The notes beneath the pieces are model-generated. The model was not told where the DNA came from and did no database searches. It was given only the letters and a program-made list of their open reading frames with translations. A program made the translations under genes and the position numbers. A stretch of 64,000 nucleotides of DNA, from contig NZ_SRHV01000005.1 of assembly GCF_004698125.1 (NCBI RefSeq), positions 62,001-126,000 on the forward strand, read 5' to 3'. Origin of the DNA: Halosimplex halophilum. Lineage in GTDB: Archaea; Halobacteriota; Halobacteria; Halobacteriales; Haloarculaceae. This document shows, one piece after another, positions 50,218 to 59,429 of this stretch. Positions within the stretch are counted from its first letter, which is position 1; each line of letters begins with the position of its first letter.

Positions 50218-51486
50218 TCAGCAGTCGACGCGGGAGATCTCGGCGACGGGCCACTGACTCAGCACCTCGACGCCGTCGTCGCGGACGACGACCATCTCCT
50301 CGACGCGGACGCCCTGGCGGTCGGCCGGCGCCTGCGTCTCGACGGCCATCGTCATCCCGGCCTCGATCTCGATGGGGTGGTCCGGCGAGACGCCGCGCCA
50401 GACCAGCGGGACCTCGTAGAGCTGCAGCCCCAGCCCGTGGGCCCAGTGGTTGGTCGTCAGCTCCCAGTGTTCGTCGGCGCCGTACCAGTCGGCGTGTTCG
50501 CCTTCCATGTCGGGAAACGCCGCGGCGATCTCGTCGGTCGTGACGCCCGGCTCGATCCGGTCGAGGACGCGATAGAGGGTGTCGACCGCCGTCTCGTAGG
50601 CGTCCCGCTGGGCCTCGGTCGGCTCGCCGAGCGAGAACGTCCGGTAGTAACAGGAGCGATAGCCCAGATAGCCGACGTTGTAGAAGTCGGCGTAGACGAG
50701 GTCGCCGGGGCGCAGCGCCCGGTCGGTCGTGTTGGCCTGGTGTTTCGGCCAGGTGTTCGGCCCAGAGGTGAGGTAGCCGCCCCCCACCGTGGCGCCGTGG
50801 CGGTGCAGTTCCCGCACCGCCTCGCCCCACACCTCCGACTCGCGGGCGCCCGGGCGAGCGGCCTCTGTGATCCGCTGGAAGCCCGCCTCGCAGATCGCGG
50901 CGACCTGCCGGAGACACTCGATTTCGTCGCGGGTCTTGGTCTTCCGGGCGTCGTGCATGATATCGACCGCCCGGTCGACGCGAGTTTCGACCCCTCGATC
51001 GTCGAGCGCGTCGTGCAGCCGCCGGGCGCCCACATCGACTCCCAGCGGCAGGTCGTCCACGCCGTACTCGGCCATCGCCGCGGCGACGAGGTCGGCCATC
51101 TTTCCCGCCAGAAATGCGCGGGCGGAGTCGCTGCCCGAGGCGCGCGGGACGTTCCCCAGCCCCGGCGCGGCGTGGCGGACGTCGTCGAGCCACGGGCAGT
51201 TGTACCGCTGGTTGGCGGCGTGGTCGGCGGTGTCCCAGTGGACCACGTCGCCGTCCTCGGTCAGCAGCGTGTAGTGGTCGGCGCCGCTCCCGCCGGTCAT
51301 CGCCAGCCCGGTCACGTACCTGATGTTCGGGTCCGAGACGAGCAACAGGGCACCCAGCGGCGAGTCCCCCAGGCGCTCCAGCGCCCGCTCGTAGCGTTCC
51401 CGGCGCATGCGCTGCACGTCGATGCGCTCCTCCCAGTCGACCGCCATCGTCCCCCGCGTTCCCGCCATGTACTCGCGGTCGTGCAT
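50218..51486 (-). CDS. M24 family (Xaa-Pro peptidase/creatinase-like) protein with altered metal site
   Basis: 422 residues: a creatinase N-terminal-like domain (about 20-170) then a pita-bread domain. In the first metal motif, the second aspartate of the usual D...GY.SDITRT is replaced by Cys (DFYNVGYLGYRSCYYRTF). The His (AHGLGLQLYEVP), Glu (EAGMTMAVETQ) and last Glu (RVEEMVVVRDD) are kept, while the usual His before E.P is Tyr. It may be a non-peptidase M24 enzyme (as creatinase, ectoine hydrolase or DddP are) rather than prolidase. In-frame ATGs at 51468 and 51447 are alternatives. Confidence 0.82.
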   Translation of the reverse strand: MHDREYMAGTRGTMAVDWEERIDVQRMRRERYERALERLGDSPLGALLLVSDPNIRYVTGLAMTGGSGADHYTLLTEDGDVVHWDTADHAANQRYNCPWLDDVRHAAPGLGNVPRASGSDSARAFLAGKMADLVAAAMAEYGVDDLPLGVDVGARRLHDALDDRGVETRVDRAVDIMHDARKTKTRDEIECLRQVAAICEAGFQRITEAARPGARESEVWGEAVRELHRHGATVGGGYLTSGPNTWPKHQANTTDRALRPGDLVYADFYNVGYLGYRSCYYRTFSLGEPTEAQRDAYETAVDTLYRVLDRIEPGVTTDEIAAAFPDMEGEHADWYGADEHWELTTNHWAHGLGLQLYEVPLVWRGVSPDHPIEIEAGMTMAVETQAPADRQGVRVEEMVVVRDDGVEVLSQWPVAEISRVDC

Positions 51487-51547
51487 ACGCGAGCTTCGGC
51501 CGCCGAACCCATCAAGTTACGGCAAAAATTGCGAGCGTCCCCGGGCG

Positions 51548-52570
51548 TCACTCCGGCGATGGCGTCGGCGTGATCGGGCGCGTCTCGGTCGCGGTCGGCG
51601 TCTCCGAGGGCGTCGATCGGTCGGTTTCCCCGGCGGCGGTCGGCGGGTCGCCTCGCTCGGTCGTCGCGGGATCCCCTTCGGTCGTAGCGGTCGCTCCGAC
51701 GCGGACGGTGCGGTCCATCGACCCGTCGCGCCAGTAGAGCCCGAACCGGAGGGTGTGGGGTTGTGACGGGCCTCGTTCGCTCACGGTGTGTTCGTGTTCC
51801 CACGTCGCGGTCTCGCCGGCGGGGACCGGCAGGCGAGCCGTGGCCTCGGGCGCGTACAGCGGCGCCGAGCGGTTGAGCGCCGCCACGAACGTCCCGTCGA
51901 CGCTCGCGGTGTTCTCGACGGTCACCGACAGCTCGATCGGCTCGCCGGGGTCGGCCGTCTCGGGCGCCGCGAACGACCGCACCGCGAACGACGCGGGCGG
52001 CCGGGCGAGCGCGGCGACGGCTTCCCCGGTCAGCGCGCGCTCGCCGCCCGGCCAGGTTATCGTCGCGGCGTCGGCGTCGAGCGGGTTCGGGACCCGGAAG
52101 ACGACCCACCCCTCGGGCTCGTCGACCGGCGAGTACGGCTCGCCGTAGTCGAACAGCGCCCACCACTGCCGCCCCACGTCGACCCGCGCGGCGTAGGAGT
52201 CGCCGCCGGCGACCAGTTCGATCTCCTCGACGGGTGGGTCCGTCCCGCCACGCGCGTCGAGCAGCGCGACCACGTACTGCTCGTCGCGCTCGCCGTAGAC
52301 GCCGAACGAGTCCGGCGAATCCGGCGCGGCGAGTTCGGGGACGACGAACGCCTCGTCGACGAAGCCGCCTGCGGTGGTCGTTTCCGTTCCGGATCCGCTA
52401 TCCGCGGGGGACGGCCTCGCGCCGCCGGTCGCAGTCGGTTCGGTCACGGTCGGCGTCTCGGTGGGCGTCGCCGACAGGGAGCCCTCGCCCGCCCCGTCCG
52501 AGTCGCCCAGACAGCCCGGGACGGCGACGGCGCCGGCCGCGAGCGCGGCGAGGAGGTCGCGTCGGTCCAT
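51548..52570 (-). CDS. Secreted lipoprotein, unknown function
   Basis: 340 residues. The N-terminus MDRRDLLAALAAGAVAVPGC is a Tat-like lipoprotein signal with a lipobox cysteine near residue 20. A Thr/Pro/Glu linker (about 25-70) follows, then a first beta domain with YVVALLDARGG and RQWWALFDYGEPYSP. A CARDB/Ig-like domain with FAAPETADPGEPIELSVTVE and PVPAGETATWEHEHTV comes next, and a second Thr/Pro-rich tail ends the protein. The domain pair is typical of halophile surface lipoproteins. No catalytic residues were recognised. Confidence 0.75.
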   Translation of the reverse strand: MDRRDLLAALAAGAVAVPGCLGDSDGAGEGSLSATPTETPTVTEPTATGGARPSPADSGSGTETTTAGGFVDEAFVVPELAAPDSPDSFGVYGERDEQYVVALLDARGGTDPPVEEIELVAGGDSYAARVDVGRQWWALFDYGEPYSPVDEPEGWVVFRVPNPLDADAATITWPGGERALTGEAVAALARPPASFAVRSFAAPETADPGEPIELSVTVENTASVDGTFVAALNRSAPLYAPEATARLPVPAGETATWEHEHTVSERGPSQPHTLRFGLYWRDGSMDRTVRVGATATTEGDPATTERGDPPTAAGETDRSTPSETPTATETRPITPTPSPE

Positions 52571-52685
52571 ACCCGGACGGTCGGGCGTCCCGGATAAGGG
52601 CCTTCAGGAGGGTACAGCGTGCGTTTGAACGACCGCGCCGGTTCGGGGCGATTCCGACCGAGCGGGTCGAGTACGGGCGCCGCGG

Positions 52686-53474
52686 TCAGGCGACTTCGAG
52701 CCCGTCGAGCGCGTCGGCCAGCGCCGCGCTCTCGACGACCCGGTCGGTCACGCGCAGCGGCGAGACGCTCACGTCGCCGTCGGCGAGCGCGCGCCGGTCG
52801 GTGTCGGTCTCGCCGGGCGGGAAATCCACGTCCCGATCCTTCCGCAGCGGGTCGTAACTCCGGTCCTCGATCCGCGCGGTCGTGCCGTCCTCGGAGACGG
52901 TCACGTCGAAGGCCTCGTTCGGCCGGGTGAGCCGGACCTGCGGGTCCGCGGCCCGTTCGGTGGGGACGTGGACGGTGAGGTAGTCGACGGCGTCGAACGC
53001 GCCCGACCCGGGGAGCCGCTCGGCCAGCCCGGCCGTGAACTCGACGGTGCGGGCGAACGACTCCGCGGTGGGGTCGTCGATCTCGCCGCCGACGGGGTCG
53101 TAGGCGGAGACGGCAATTGCGGGCGTCCCGAGGTGAGCGGCCTCGATGGCGGCGCCGACCGTCCCCGAGCGGCCGAGCCGGTGGAGCGCGATGTTCGGCC
53201 CCGGGTTCGGTCCCGACACCACCAGGTCCGGCTCGACCGCCAGCCCGCGCAGGCCGTAGGCGACGCAGTCGGCGGGCGTCCCCTCGACGACGCGCCCCCA
53301 CTCGTGGTCGCGGACCTCGACCGCGTAGGAGTTCTTCCGGCCGAGCCCGCTGTGGTCCTCGGCGGGCGCGACGACCGTCACCGCGACCGATTCGGCCAGC
53401 CGCTCGTAGAGACACGCCAGCCCGAGACTGTCGATGCCGTCGTCGTTCGTCAGGAGGACGTGCGGCTCGTCCAT
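52686..53474 (-). CDS. surE: 5-prime-nucleotidase SurE
   Basis: 262 residues. Metal-binding motif LLTNDDGIDSLGLACLYERL at the N-terminus, DHSGLGRKNSYAVEV, the conserved SGPNPGPNIALH (family SGPN.G.N), and SGTVGAAIEAAHLGTPAIAVS. SurE proteins are metal-dependent phosphatases acting on 5-prime- and 3-prime-nucleoside monophosphates. The ATG at 53474 is chosen because it immediately precedes PHVLLTNDDG. The C-terminal part (about 185-262) has the family variability. It is divergent from the EthD-HD pair. Confidence 0.93.
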   Translation of the reverse strand: MDEPHVLLTNDDGIDSLGLACLYERLAESVAVTVVAPAEDHSGLGRKNSYAVEVRDHEWGRVVEGTPADCVAYGLRGLAVEPDLVVSGPNPGPNIALHRLGRSGTVGAAIEAAHLGTPAIAVSAYDPVGGEIDDPTAESFARTVEFTAGLAERLPGSGAFDAVDYLTVHVPTERAADPQVRLTRPNEAFDVTVSEDGTTARIEDRSYDPLRKDRDVDFPPGETDTDRRALADGDVSVSPLRVTDRVVESAALADALDGLEVA

Positions 53475-53584
53475 CGGCGGGGGTTCGCCCGGTGGGGGCA
53501 CGGAACTATCGGTCCACACGAAGGTTGCGACGGGCGGCAAGTATCGCCGGAAGGTACATCCGCCGGCCGACTCGTATGTGTGGT

Positions 53585-54280
53585 ATGCACAAACACATCG
53601 CGCTGCTGAACCGGCGCGAGGGGGAGCGCCACGACGAGTTCCGCGAGCGGTGGCTGGAGGAACGGGCCCCCCTCGTTCGCGATATCGAGGGCGTCGTCCG
53701 CCACCACACGGTCGTCCCGACCGACCCCGACGCCGCCGAGTTCGACGGGATCGCCGAGCTGTACTTCGAGTCGCTGGCCGACCTGCAGGCCGCGGTGGGC
53801 ACGGGCGAGGACGAGCAGCGGGGGGAGGGCGGCTTGCCCGCCGTCGGCGAGCGGTCGGCGTTCGTCGGCGAGGAGGTCCTCCAGCGGGACGAGACCGGGG
53901 GCGACACCGACGGGCTCTACAAGCACTCGGCGTTTCTGGTGCGGAAGGCGGGGATGAGCCACGGGGCCTTCCGCAACTACTGGGAGACCGAGCACACGCC
54001 GCTGGCCCGCGACATCGAGGGGGTCGTCCGCTACCACACGGTGTACCCCGTCGACCCCGACGGCGCCGCGTTCGACGGCGTCGCCGAGCTGTACTTCGAG
54101 TCGCTGGCGGATCTGTACGACGCGCTCGGCTCGCCCGGCTCGCGGGACTACGACCCGGGCAAGGAGGTGGCCGCGGCCGCCCGCGAGGACGTGGACAACT
54201 TCCTCGCCGTCGAGGAGCGGCCGCGACTCATCGGCCGCGAGACCGTCCGGTTCGACGCGACCGACCGCGAGGGGTACTGA
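53585..54280 (+). CDS. Tandem EthD-domain protein
   Basis: 231 residues made of two copies of a dimeric alpha/beta barrel (EthD) domain. Copy 1 covers about residues 1-105 and copy 2 about 110-231. The copies share HKHIALLNRREGERHDEF and YKHSAFLVRKAGMSHGAF, DIEGVVRHHTVVPTDPDAAE and DIEGVVRYHTVYPVDPDGAA, and AELYFESLADL. A fused pair can form the barrel within one chain instead of a dimer. EthD proteins bind small hydrophobic or peroxide-related ligands; the substrate is unknown. TGATG coupling to the HD gene follows. Confidence 0.85.
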   Translation: MHKHIALLNRREGERHDEFRERWLEERAPLVRDIEGVVRHHTVVPTDPDAAEFDGIAELYFESLADLQAAVGTGEDEQRGEGGLPAVGERSAFVGEEVLQRDETGGDTDGLYKHSAFLVRKAGMSHGAFRNYWETEHTPLARDIEGVVRYHTVYPVDPDGAAFDGVAELYFESLADLYDALGSPGSRDYDPGKEVAAAAREDVDNFLAVEERPRLIGRETVRFDATDREGY

Positions 54281-54930
54281 TGGGCGGCGACGACCGACGA
54301 ACCGACGAGGGGGGCGACGATCCCGGTTCGACCCGAAACGATGGGGGCGAGTACGAGCGACAGGTCCGTGACGCCTTTCCCGAACTCGACGCCATCACCG
54401 ACGAGGACCTGCGCGAGCGGGTGGTCGAGGCCTGGACGCTGGGGCTCCGACGCGGCGGCTGGCGCGACATCCACGAGATCCCCTACGCCTGGAACATCCA
54501 CGAGGTCAGCAACGTCGAACACACCCGGGGGGTGACGGAGATCGCGGTCGAGGCCGCCGCGGTCCAGCGGAACCGCCACGGTGCGGCGGTCGACACCGAC
54601 ACCGTCGTCGCCGCCTGTCTGCTGCACGACGTGGGCAAGTGCTACGAGTACGTCGCGCACGTCGACGACGACCTGGTGGACCCCGACCCGCGCTACGCCG
54701 GCGAGGCGATCCCCCACTCGCTGTCGGGCTACGCGCTCGCCCACGAGGTCGGCTGCCCGCTCGCCGTCCAGCGGGCGATCCCGCACTTCCTCGGCGAGGT
54801 CCCCGAGCGCACGCTGGCGGCCGAACTCGTCAAGAGCGCCAACGCGGCCTCCTCGAACGCGATCACGCAGGCGACGATGGGGCTCTCCCTCGACGAGTGG
54901 GTCGAGCGGTACTCGCGGACGAGCGACTGA
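54280..54930 (+). CDS. HD-domain phosphohydrolase-like protein
   Basis: 216 residues. A disordered acidic N-terminus (1-30), then an HD domain: the first His is likely in SNVEHTRGVTEIA, the HD pair in VVAACLLHDVGKCYEYVAH, and later metal ligands in GEAIPHSLSGYALAHEVG and AIPHFLGEVPE. It ends ITQATMGLSLDEWVERYS. HD proteins hydrolyse phosphomonoesters or nucleotides; the substrate is unknown. The ATG overlaps the EthD gene stop by one base, so both are translated together. This pairing may indicate one small-molecule pathway. Confidence 0.86.
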   Translation: MGGDDRRTDEGGDDPGSTRNDGGEYERQVRDAFPELDAITDEDLRERVVEAWTLGLRRGGWRDIHEIPYAWNIHEVSNVEHTRGVTEIAVEAAAVQRNRHGAAVDTDTVVAACLLHDVGKCYEYVAHVDDDLVDPDPRYAGEAIPHSLSGYALAHEVGCPLAVQRAIPHFLGEVPERTLAAELVKSANAASSNAITQATMGLSLDEWVERYSRTSD

Positions 54931-55080
54931 CCGGACGCCTCGACACGAGCGGCGACGCACTCGACCGCGAACCGGGCGGCGACGTACCCGACTGCGAACC
55001 GGGGACCTACCGCCGGGTTGGCCGAGCGTACCCGGGATAGCGCGCGGATTACTATCCGGGGTCGGCCCGCCGACTCCCGC

Positions 55081-55779
55081 ATGAACCGGAACCTGGCGGC
55101 GGTCGCGCTGACCGGAATCGTCCTGCTGAGCACGGTCGGGCTCGGGAGCGCCGCGCTCCTGGGGGGCGCCCAGGCGGGCAACCAGAGTTCGACCGTCTCC
55201 GTCTCGGCGACGGGGACCGTGACGGCCGAACCCGACAGGGCCGTCGTCGACCTGGCCGCGACGGCGGAGGCCGACAACGCCACGGCGGCGACGGAGCGCC
55301 TGGCTGAGGACACCTCGACGCTCCGCGACGCGCTCGACGACGGAAATCTCTCCGTCGAGTCGGTCGCCACGACGAGCTACTCGGTCTTCCAGCGGGTCGA
55401 CAACGGGACGACGACCTACGTCGCCCGCCAGTCGTTCGCGGTGACGACGACGAACACCAGCGAGGCCGGTGCCGTCGTCGACACCGCCGTCGCCAACGGC
55501 GCCGCCGAGATCGACGGCGTCGCGTTCACGGTCTCCGACGAGCGCCGGCAGGAGGTCCGCGCCGACGCCATCGACGAGGCGGTCGACGACGCCCGCGTCC
55601 AGGCCGAAGCCGTCGCCGACAGCACCGACCTCGCGCTCGGGGAGGTCCGCTCCGTGTCGACGGGCGACGGGAGCGGCTTCCTCGTCGAACGGGCCGCCGA
55701 CGCGGGGACGACCGTCGAACCCAGCCCCGTCAGCGTCTCCGCGACCGTCGAGATCACCTACAACGCGACCGCCGACTGA
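55081..55779 (+). CDS. SIMPL (DUF541) domain secreted protein
   Basis: 232 residues. A Sec-type N-terminal helix VALTGIVLLSTVGLGSAALL reaches about residue 32, followed by QSSTVSVSATGTVTAEPDRA, which begins the SIMPL domain (family V.V.G.G.V...PD.A). AEDTSTLRDALDDGNLSVE, YVARQSFAVTTTN, GVAFTVSDERRQEVRADAID, AVADSTDLALGEVRSVSTG and SPVSVSATVEITY follow the domain to the C-terminus. The protein is exported and probably anchored outside the cell. The family has no agreed function. It is monocistronic by spacing. Confidence 0.87.
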   Translation: MNRNLAAVALTGIVLLSTVGLGSAALLGGAQAGNQSSTVSVSATGTVTAEPDRAVVDLAATAEADNATAATERLAEDTSTLRDALDDGNLSVESVATTSYSVFQRVDNGTTTYVARQSFAVTTTNTSEAGAVVDTAVANGAAEIDGVAFTVSDERRQEVRADAIDEAVDDARVQAEAVADSTDLALGEVRSVSTGDGSGFLVERAADAGTTVEPSPVSVSATVEITYNATAD

Positions 55780-55824
55780 AGCCCGCTCGCCGCGTATTCG
55801 CCGTCAAACAGCGAATACGAACAG

Positions 55825-56844
55825 TCAGACAGGGTCGAGCCCCCGCTCCTCGCGGAGGACGGAGACGTACTCGGAGATACCCGCTTCGAGGCCGTACTCG
55901 GGTTCGTAGCCCAGGTCCTCGCGGGCCGGCGTGATGTCGAGCGTCTGCGTCCACGGGAGGTCGCCCTCGTCGGAGACGGAGATGTCGGCGCCGGGCACCA
56001 CGGACCGGACCGCGTCGGCGGCCTCGCGGATCGTGGCGCACTCGCCGCGGACGTTGTAGATCCGCTGGGAGAGGGCGGACTCGTCGGCGAACGCGGCCTT
56101 GCGGAACGCCTGCGCGATGTCGCGGACGTACTGCCAGTCGATGACCTGGTCGCCGTACTCGACGGCGAACGACTCCCCGACGGCGGGTTTCTCGACCAGG
56201 TCCACGAGGAACGCCGAACCGCCGGTCTCGCGGTAGGGGCCGTACGCGACGGTCGGGCGGAGGCCGACGTGGGAGACGCCGAACTCCTCGGCGTAGACCC
56301 GCGCCTGGTGTTCGTTGTACTCCTTGGTCGCGCCGTAGAGGGTATCGGGGTAGACCAGGTCGTCCTCCGTGACCCAGGCCGTCCCGTCGCCGACCGGTTC
56401 GTCGACAACCGGCTGGCCGTCCGCCTCGCCGTCGCCGCCCCCGGCCGAGTAGTGCTCGGGCGGCGCGTACACCGCCGCCGACGACGCCCACGCGACGCGC
56501 TCGATCTGGTCCGGGAGCGCCCGGGCCGCCTCGAAGACGTTGTTCGTCCCCCCGCAGTTCACGTCGAGCGCCGCCCGCGGGTTCGCCTCGGCCGCGTCCG
56601 TCAGCAGCGCGGCGAGGTGGACCACGCGGGTCGCCCCCGTCTCCCGGACCGTCCGGACGACGGCCGTCGGGTCGGTCACGTCGCCGCGGACCACGTCTAC
56701 GTCGTCGGCGACGCCCAGTTTCGCCAGCCGGGTCTCGTCGGTCGACAGGTCGAACGCGACCACGTCGTGGCCGTGGTCGACGAGGTCCGCGGCGACGTAC
56801 GCCCCGATGAAGCCGGTCCCGCCGGTCACCAGTACCGTTGCCAT
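55825..56844 (-). CDS. NAD-dependent nucleoside-diphosphate-sugar epimerase/dehydratase
   Basis: 339 residues, extended SDR. The cofactor motif TVLVTGGTGFIGAYVAADL is at the N-terminus (G..GF.G). Catalytic Ser/Thr is in VAWASSAAVYAPPE, and the YxxxK pair is YPDTLYGATKEYNEH (Tyr-Gly-Ala-Thr-Lys). RPTVAYGPYRETGG, DWQYVRDIAQAFRKAAF and IYNVRGE are usual for the family. It may act on a UDP- or TDP-sugar for surface glycan synthesis, but no glycosyltransferase is nearby. The ATG at 56844 gives MATVLVTGG. Confidence 0.88.
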   Translation of the reverse strand: MATVLVTGGTGFIGAYVAADLVDHGHDVVAFDLSTDETRLAKLGVADDVDVVRGDVTDPTAVVRTVRETGATRVVHLAALLTDAAEANPRAALDVNCGGTNNVFEAARALPDQIERVAWASSAAVYAPPEHYSAGGGDGEADGQPVVDEPVGDGTAWVTEDDLVYPDTLYGATKEYNEHQARVYAEEFGVSHVGLRPTVAYGPYRETGGSAFLVDLVEKPAVGESFAVEYGDQVIDWQYVRDIAQAFRKAAFADESALSQRIYNVRGECATIREAADAVRSVVPGADISVSDEGDLPWTQTLDITPAREDLGYEPEYGLEAGISEYVSVLREERGLDPV

Positions 56845-57036
56845 ACCGTCCGTTCGCCCACGAACTGGAAAAAGTTGCCGCAAGATTCGAGGCTGACATT
56901 TATCCCGGAGAGCGCGACCATCCCGGCTCGTGCTGTGAGAGCCACCGCGGAGCGGGTCGCGGTCGCGCGGCGCGCCGCTCCGCGGGTCGACTGCGCCGCC
57001 TGTTCGCCCTCACGTCGGGTCACCAGCAGCCGGTGT

Positions 57037-58731
57037 TCACTCGTGTAGCCCGCCGACCTCCTCGTAGAACGGCGACGCCAGCCGGTCGGCCATCGGTTCG
57101 TCGCGGTCGATGCGCACGTCGACGACGGTCGGGCGGTCGTCGGCGTTCGCGTCCACCAGCGTCGGTTCCAGGTCTTCGGGTTCCGTCACGCGGGCGCCGC
57201 GGGCCCCCATCGCCCGCGCCACCGCGACGAAGTCGGTGTCCGGGAACTCCGTCCCCGGCAGCTCGTCGTCCATCTGGCGGACCATCCCGAGCGAGGTGTC
57301 GTTGAGGACGACGAACGTCGGTGCGACGCCTCGCTGGACGGCCGTCTCGACGGCGGTCATCGTCATCGCGAAGCCGCCGTCACCGGCGACGGCGATCGCG
57401 TCGCGGTCGGTCACCAGCGCCGCGGCGACCGCCGCCGGCGCGGCCCACCCCATCGCCCCGACGCCGCCGCTCCCGAAGTACGTCCGACGGGCCGGCGTCT
57501 GGAGGTAGTTGAGCAGCCAGAAGCGGTTGTTGCCCGAGTCCGCAGTCACGACCGTCTCCGCGTCCACGACCGACTCGACCGCGGCGACGGCGCGCTGGGG
57601 CTTGATCGGCACCGCGTCCGAATCGCAGGCCGGCGCCGTGAAGTCCTTCCGCGCCGCGGCCGCGCGGTCCAGTGCCCAGCTGTCCCCGTCCGATTCGTCC
57701 GGTAGCCGGTCGGCCAGCGCCGCCAGCGTCGCTCGCGCGTCGCCGATCAGCCCCACGTCCGCGGGGTAGACCCACCCGGCGTTGCGCGAGTCCACGTCGG
57801 CGTGGAGGATCGTCTGCTCGTCCGGGCGGACGAACGACGCCGCGCCCCAGTTGGTGTCCATCGGGTTGAGCCGGCAGCCGACGACCAGCAGGGTGTCGGC
57901 CTCGCTGACGGCCCGATTGGCGCCCTCGTGGCCGAACGACCCGACGACCCCGACCGCCCGGTCGTGCGTCTCGGCGACGGTCGACTTCCCGAGGTAGGAG
58001 GTCGCGAGGGCGGCGTCGGCCGCCGCGGCGGCCGCCTCGAGTTCGTCGTAGGCGTTCGCCGCATGGACGCCGTTGCCCGCGAGTATCACGGGCCGCTCGG
58101 CCTCGTCGAGCGCTGCTGTCGCCTGTTCGAGGTCGCCGTCGACCGGCCGGGCGTCCCACGTCCGGGCCTGTGCCTCGTCGTCCCACAGCGGCGGCATCGG
58201 ATCGTCGGGTACCTCCTCGGTCACGGCGTCGCCGTCGAGGACGACCGCGCACGGTCCCGGTCGGCCGGCGGTCGCGTGCTTGAACGCCAGCTGGAGGCTG
58301 CGGATCGTCTCGGTCGGCGTCCGGGGCTCCCAGTGCTCGGCGGTCACGCCGTCGAGGATCGACGGGAGGTCGAGGCCCCCGTAGTCGCCGCGGGCCCCCT
58401 GGTACGGCGCGAGCGTCGCGTACTCGCCGCGCTCGCTCGCCTCGGTGATCACGACCATCGGCGACGACCCCAGCCGCGCCTCCATCTGGCCGACGGCGCC
58501 GAGGCTCCCGATCCACGGGCCCTGTCCGGCGAGCACACCGGGCTCGCGTGTGATCCGACCGGCGGCCTCGGCCATGACGCTGGCCTCGCGTTCGTCGCGC
58601 GGCCGGACCACCTCGATGTCCGACTCCCCCAGCGCGTCGAACACCTCGATCACGCGCCCGCCGGGGTAGCCGAAGACGTACGCCACGTCGAGCGCTTCCA
58701 GCGTCGCGGCGATCCGCTCGGCCGTGTTCAT
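57037..58731 (-). CDS. ThDP-dependent acetolactate synthase-like enzyme
   Basis: 564 residues, the length of IlvB-type ThDP enzymes. The N-terminal domain has FGYPGGRVIEVFDALGES and the glutamate that activates ThDP in RDEREASVMAEAAGR. The middle domain (about 195-330) has PVILAGNGVHAANAYDELE. The C-terminal domain has the ThDP motif GDGGFAMTMTAVETAVQRG ending in VVLNDTSLGMV. It could be acetolactate synthase or a relative (benzoylformate decarboxylase-like, sulfoacetaldehyde synthase-like). No regulatory subunit or other ilv gene is adjacent, so a non-biosynthetic role is possible. The ATG at 58731 is used. Confidence 0.85.
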   Translation of the reverse strand: MNTAERIAATLEALDVAYVFGYPGGRVIEVFDALGESDIEVVRPRDEREASVMAEAAGRITREPGVLAGQGPWIGSLGAVGQMEARLGSSPMVVITEASERGEYATLAPYQGARGDYGGLDLPSILDGVTAEHWEPRTPTETIRSLQLAFKHATAGRPGPCAVVLDGDAVTEEVPDDPMPPLWDDEAQARTWDARPVDGDLEQATAALDEAERPVILAGNGVHAANAYDELEAAAAAADAALATSYLGKSTVAETHDRAVGVVGSFGHEGANRAVSEADTLLVVGCRLNPMDTNWGAASFVRPDEQTILHADVDSRNAGWVYPADVGLIGDARATLAALADRLPDESDGDSWALDRAAAARKDFTAPACDSDAVPIKPQRAVAAVESVVDAETVVTADSGNNRFWLLNYLQTPARRTYFGSGGVGAMGWAAPAAVAAALVTDRDAIAVAGDGGFAMTMTAVETAVQRGVAPTFVVLNDTSLGMVRQMDDELPGTEFPDTDFVAVARAMGARGARVTEPEDLEPTLVDANADDRPTVVDVRIDRDEPMADRLASPFYEEVGGLHE

Positions 58732-58831
58732 GCCGTCGAGTACCACGGCGACGGCCTTGGTAGTTCCGCGCGGCGGGGCACTCCGGCTCTCCGGCGGTAG
58801 AGACTTCCCGGACGACGGCGTAGACGGCGCC

Positions 58832-59425
58832 GTGAGGGGCGACCCGAGCGTCGCGGGCGTGCTCCTGGCCGCGGGCGACAGCCACCGCTTCGGCGAGTGC
58901 GACAAACTGCTCGCGACGTTCGACGGCGAACCGCTGGTCCGTCACGCCGCACGGACGCTCGTCGAGGCCGACATCGGCTCGACCGCGGCCGTCGTCGACC
59001 CGGAGTCGCCGGCTGTCGCCGACGCGCTCGCCGGCGTCGACCTCGCGGTCGTCGAGAACCCCGACGCGGCCGCCGGCCAGGCCACGTCGGTCCGGTGCGG
59101 TGTCCGGTGGGCGCGCGACCGGGCCGACGCGGTCGTGTTCGCGCTCGGCGACATGCCGCGGGTCGACCCCGGGACCGTGGACCGGCTCGCCGAAGCCTAC
59201 CGGGCGGGCCGCGGGTCCGCGCTCGCGGCGGGGTACGACGGCCAGCGGGGCAACCCGGTTCTGTTCGACGCCCGGCACTTCGACGCGCTCGCGGCTGTCG
59301 AGGGCGACCGTGGCGGCCGCGGCGTCTTCGAACGGGCCGACGACGCCGCGGTCGTCGAGACGGGCGACCCCGGCGTCCTCGCGGACGTGGACACCACCGC
59401 TGACCTCATCGCGCTCCGCCAGTGA
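58832..59425 (+). CDS. MobA-like nucleotidyltransferase
   Basis: 197 residues from a GTG at 58832. GVLLAAGDSHRFGECDKLLA is a variant of the GT-A NTP-binding motif LAAG.S.R.G..K; the aspartate pair in VVFALGDMPRVDPGT binds metal. The region NPDAAAGQATSVRCGVRW is typical of molybdenum cofactor cytidylyltransferases and related CoxI/MobA-like proteins. DGQRGNPVLFDARHFDALAA continues the pattern. The product may transfer a nucleotide to molybdopterin or an unrelated substrate. It is divergent from the ThDP enzyme and convergent (four bases) with the alanine dehydrogenase-like gene. Confidence 0.84.
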   Translation: MRGDPSVAGVLLAAGDSHRFGECDKLLATFDGEPLVRHAARTLVEADIGSTAAVVDPESPAVADALAGVDLAVVENPDAAAGQATSVRCGVRWARDRADAVVFALGDMPRVDPGTVDRLAEAYRAGRGSALAAGYDGQRGNPVLFDARHFDALAAVEGDRGGRGVFERADDAAVVETGDPGVLADVDTTADLIALRQ

Positions 59426-59429
59426 GCGC

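Noticed and set aside
58732-58905. N-terminal extension of the ThDP enzyme to 58905
   Set aside because: The extra 58 residues are Ser/Pro/Arg-rich, overlap the divergent nucleotidyltransferase gene and precede a normal family N-terminus at 58731.
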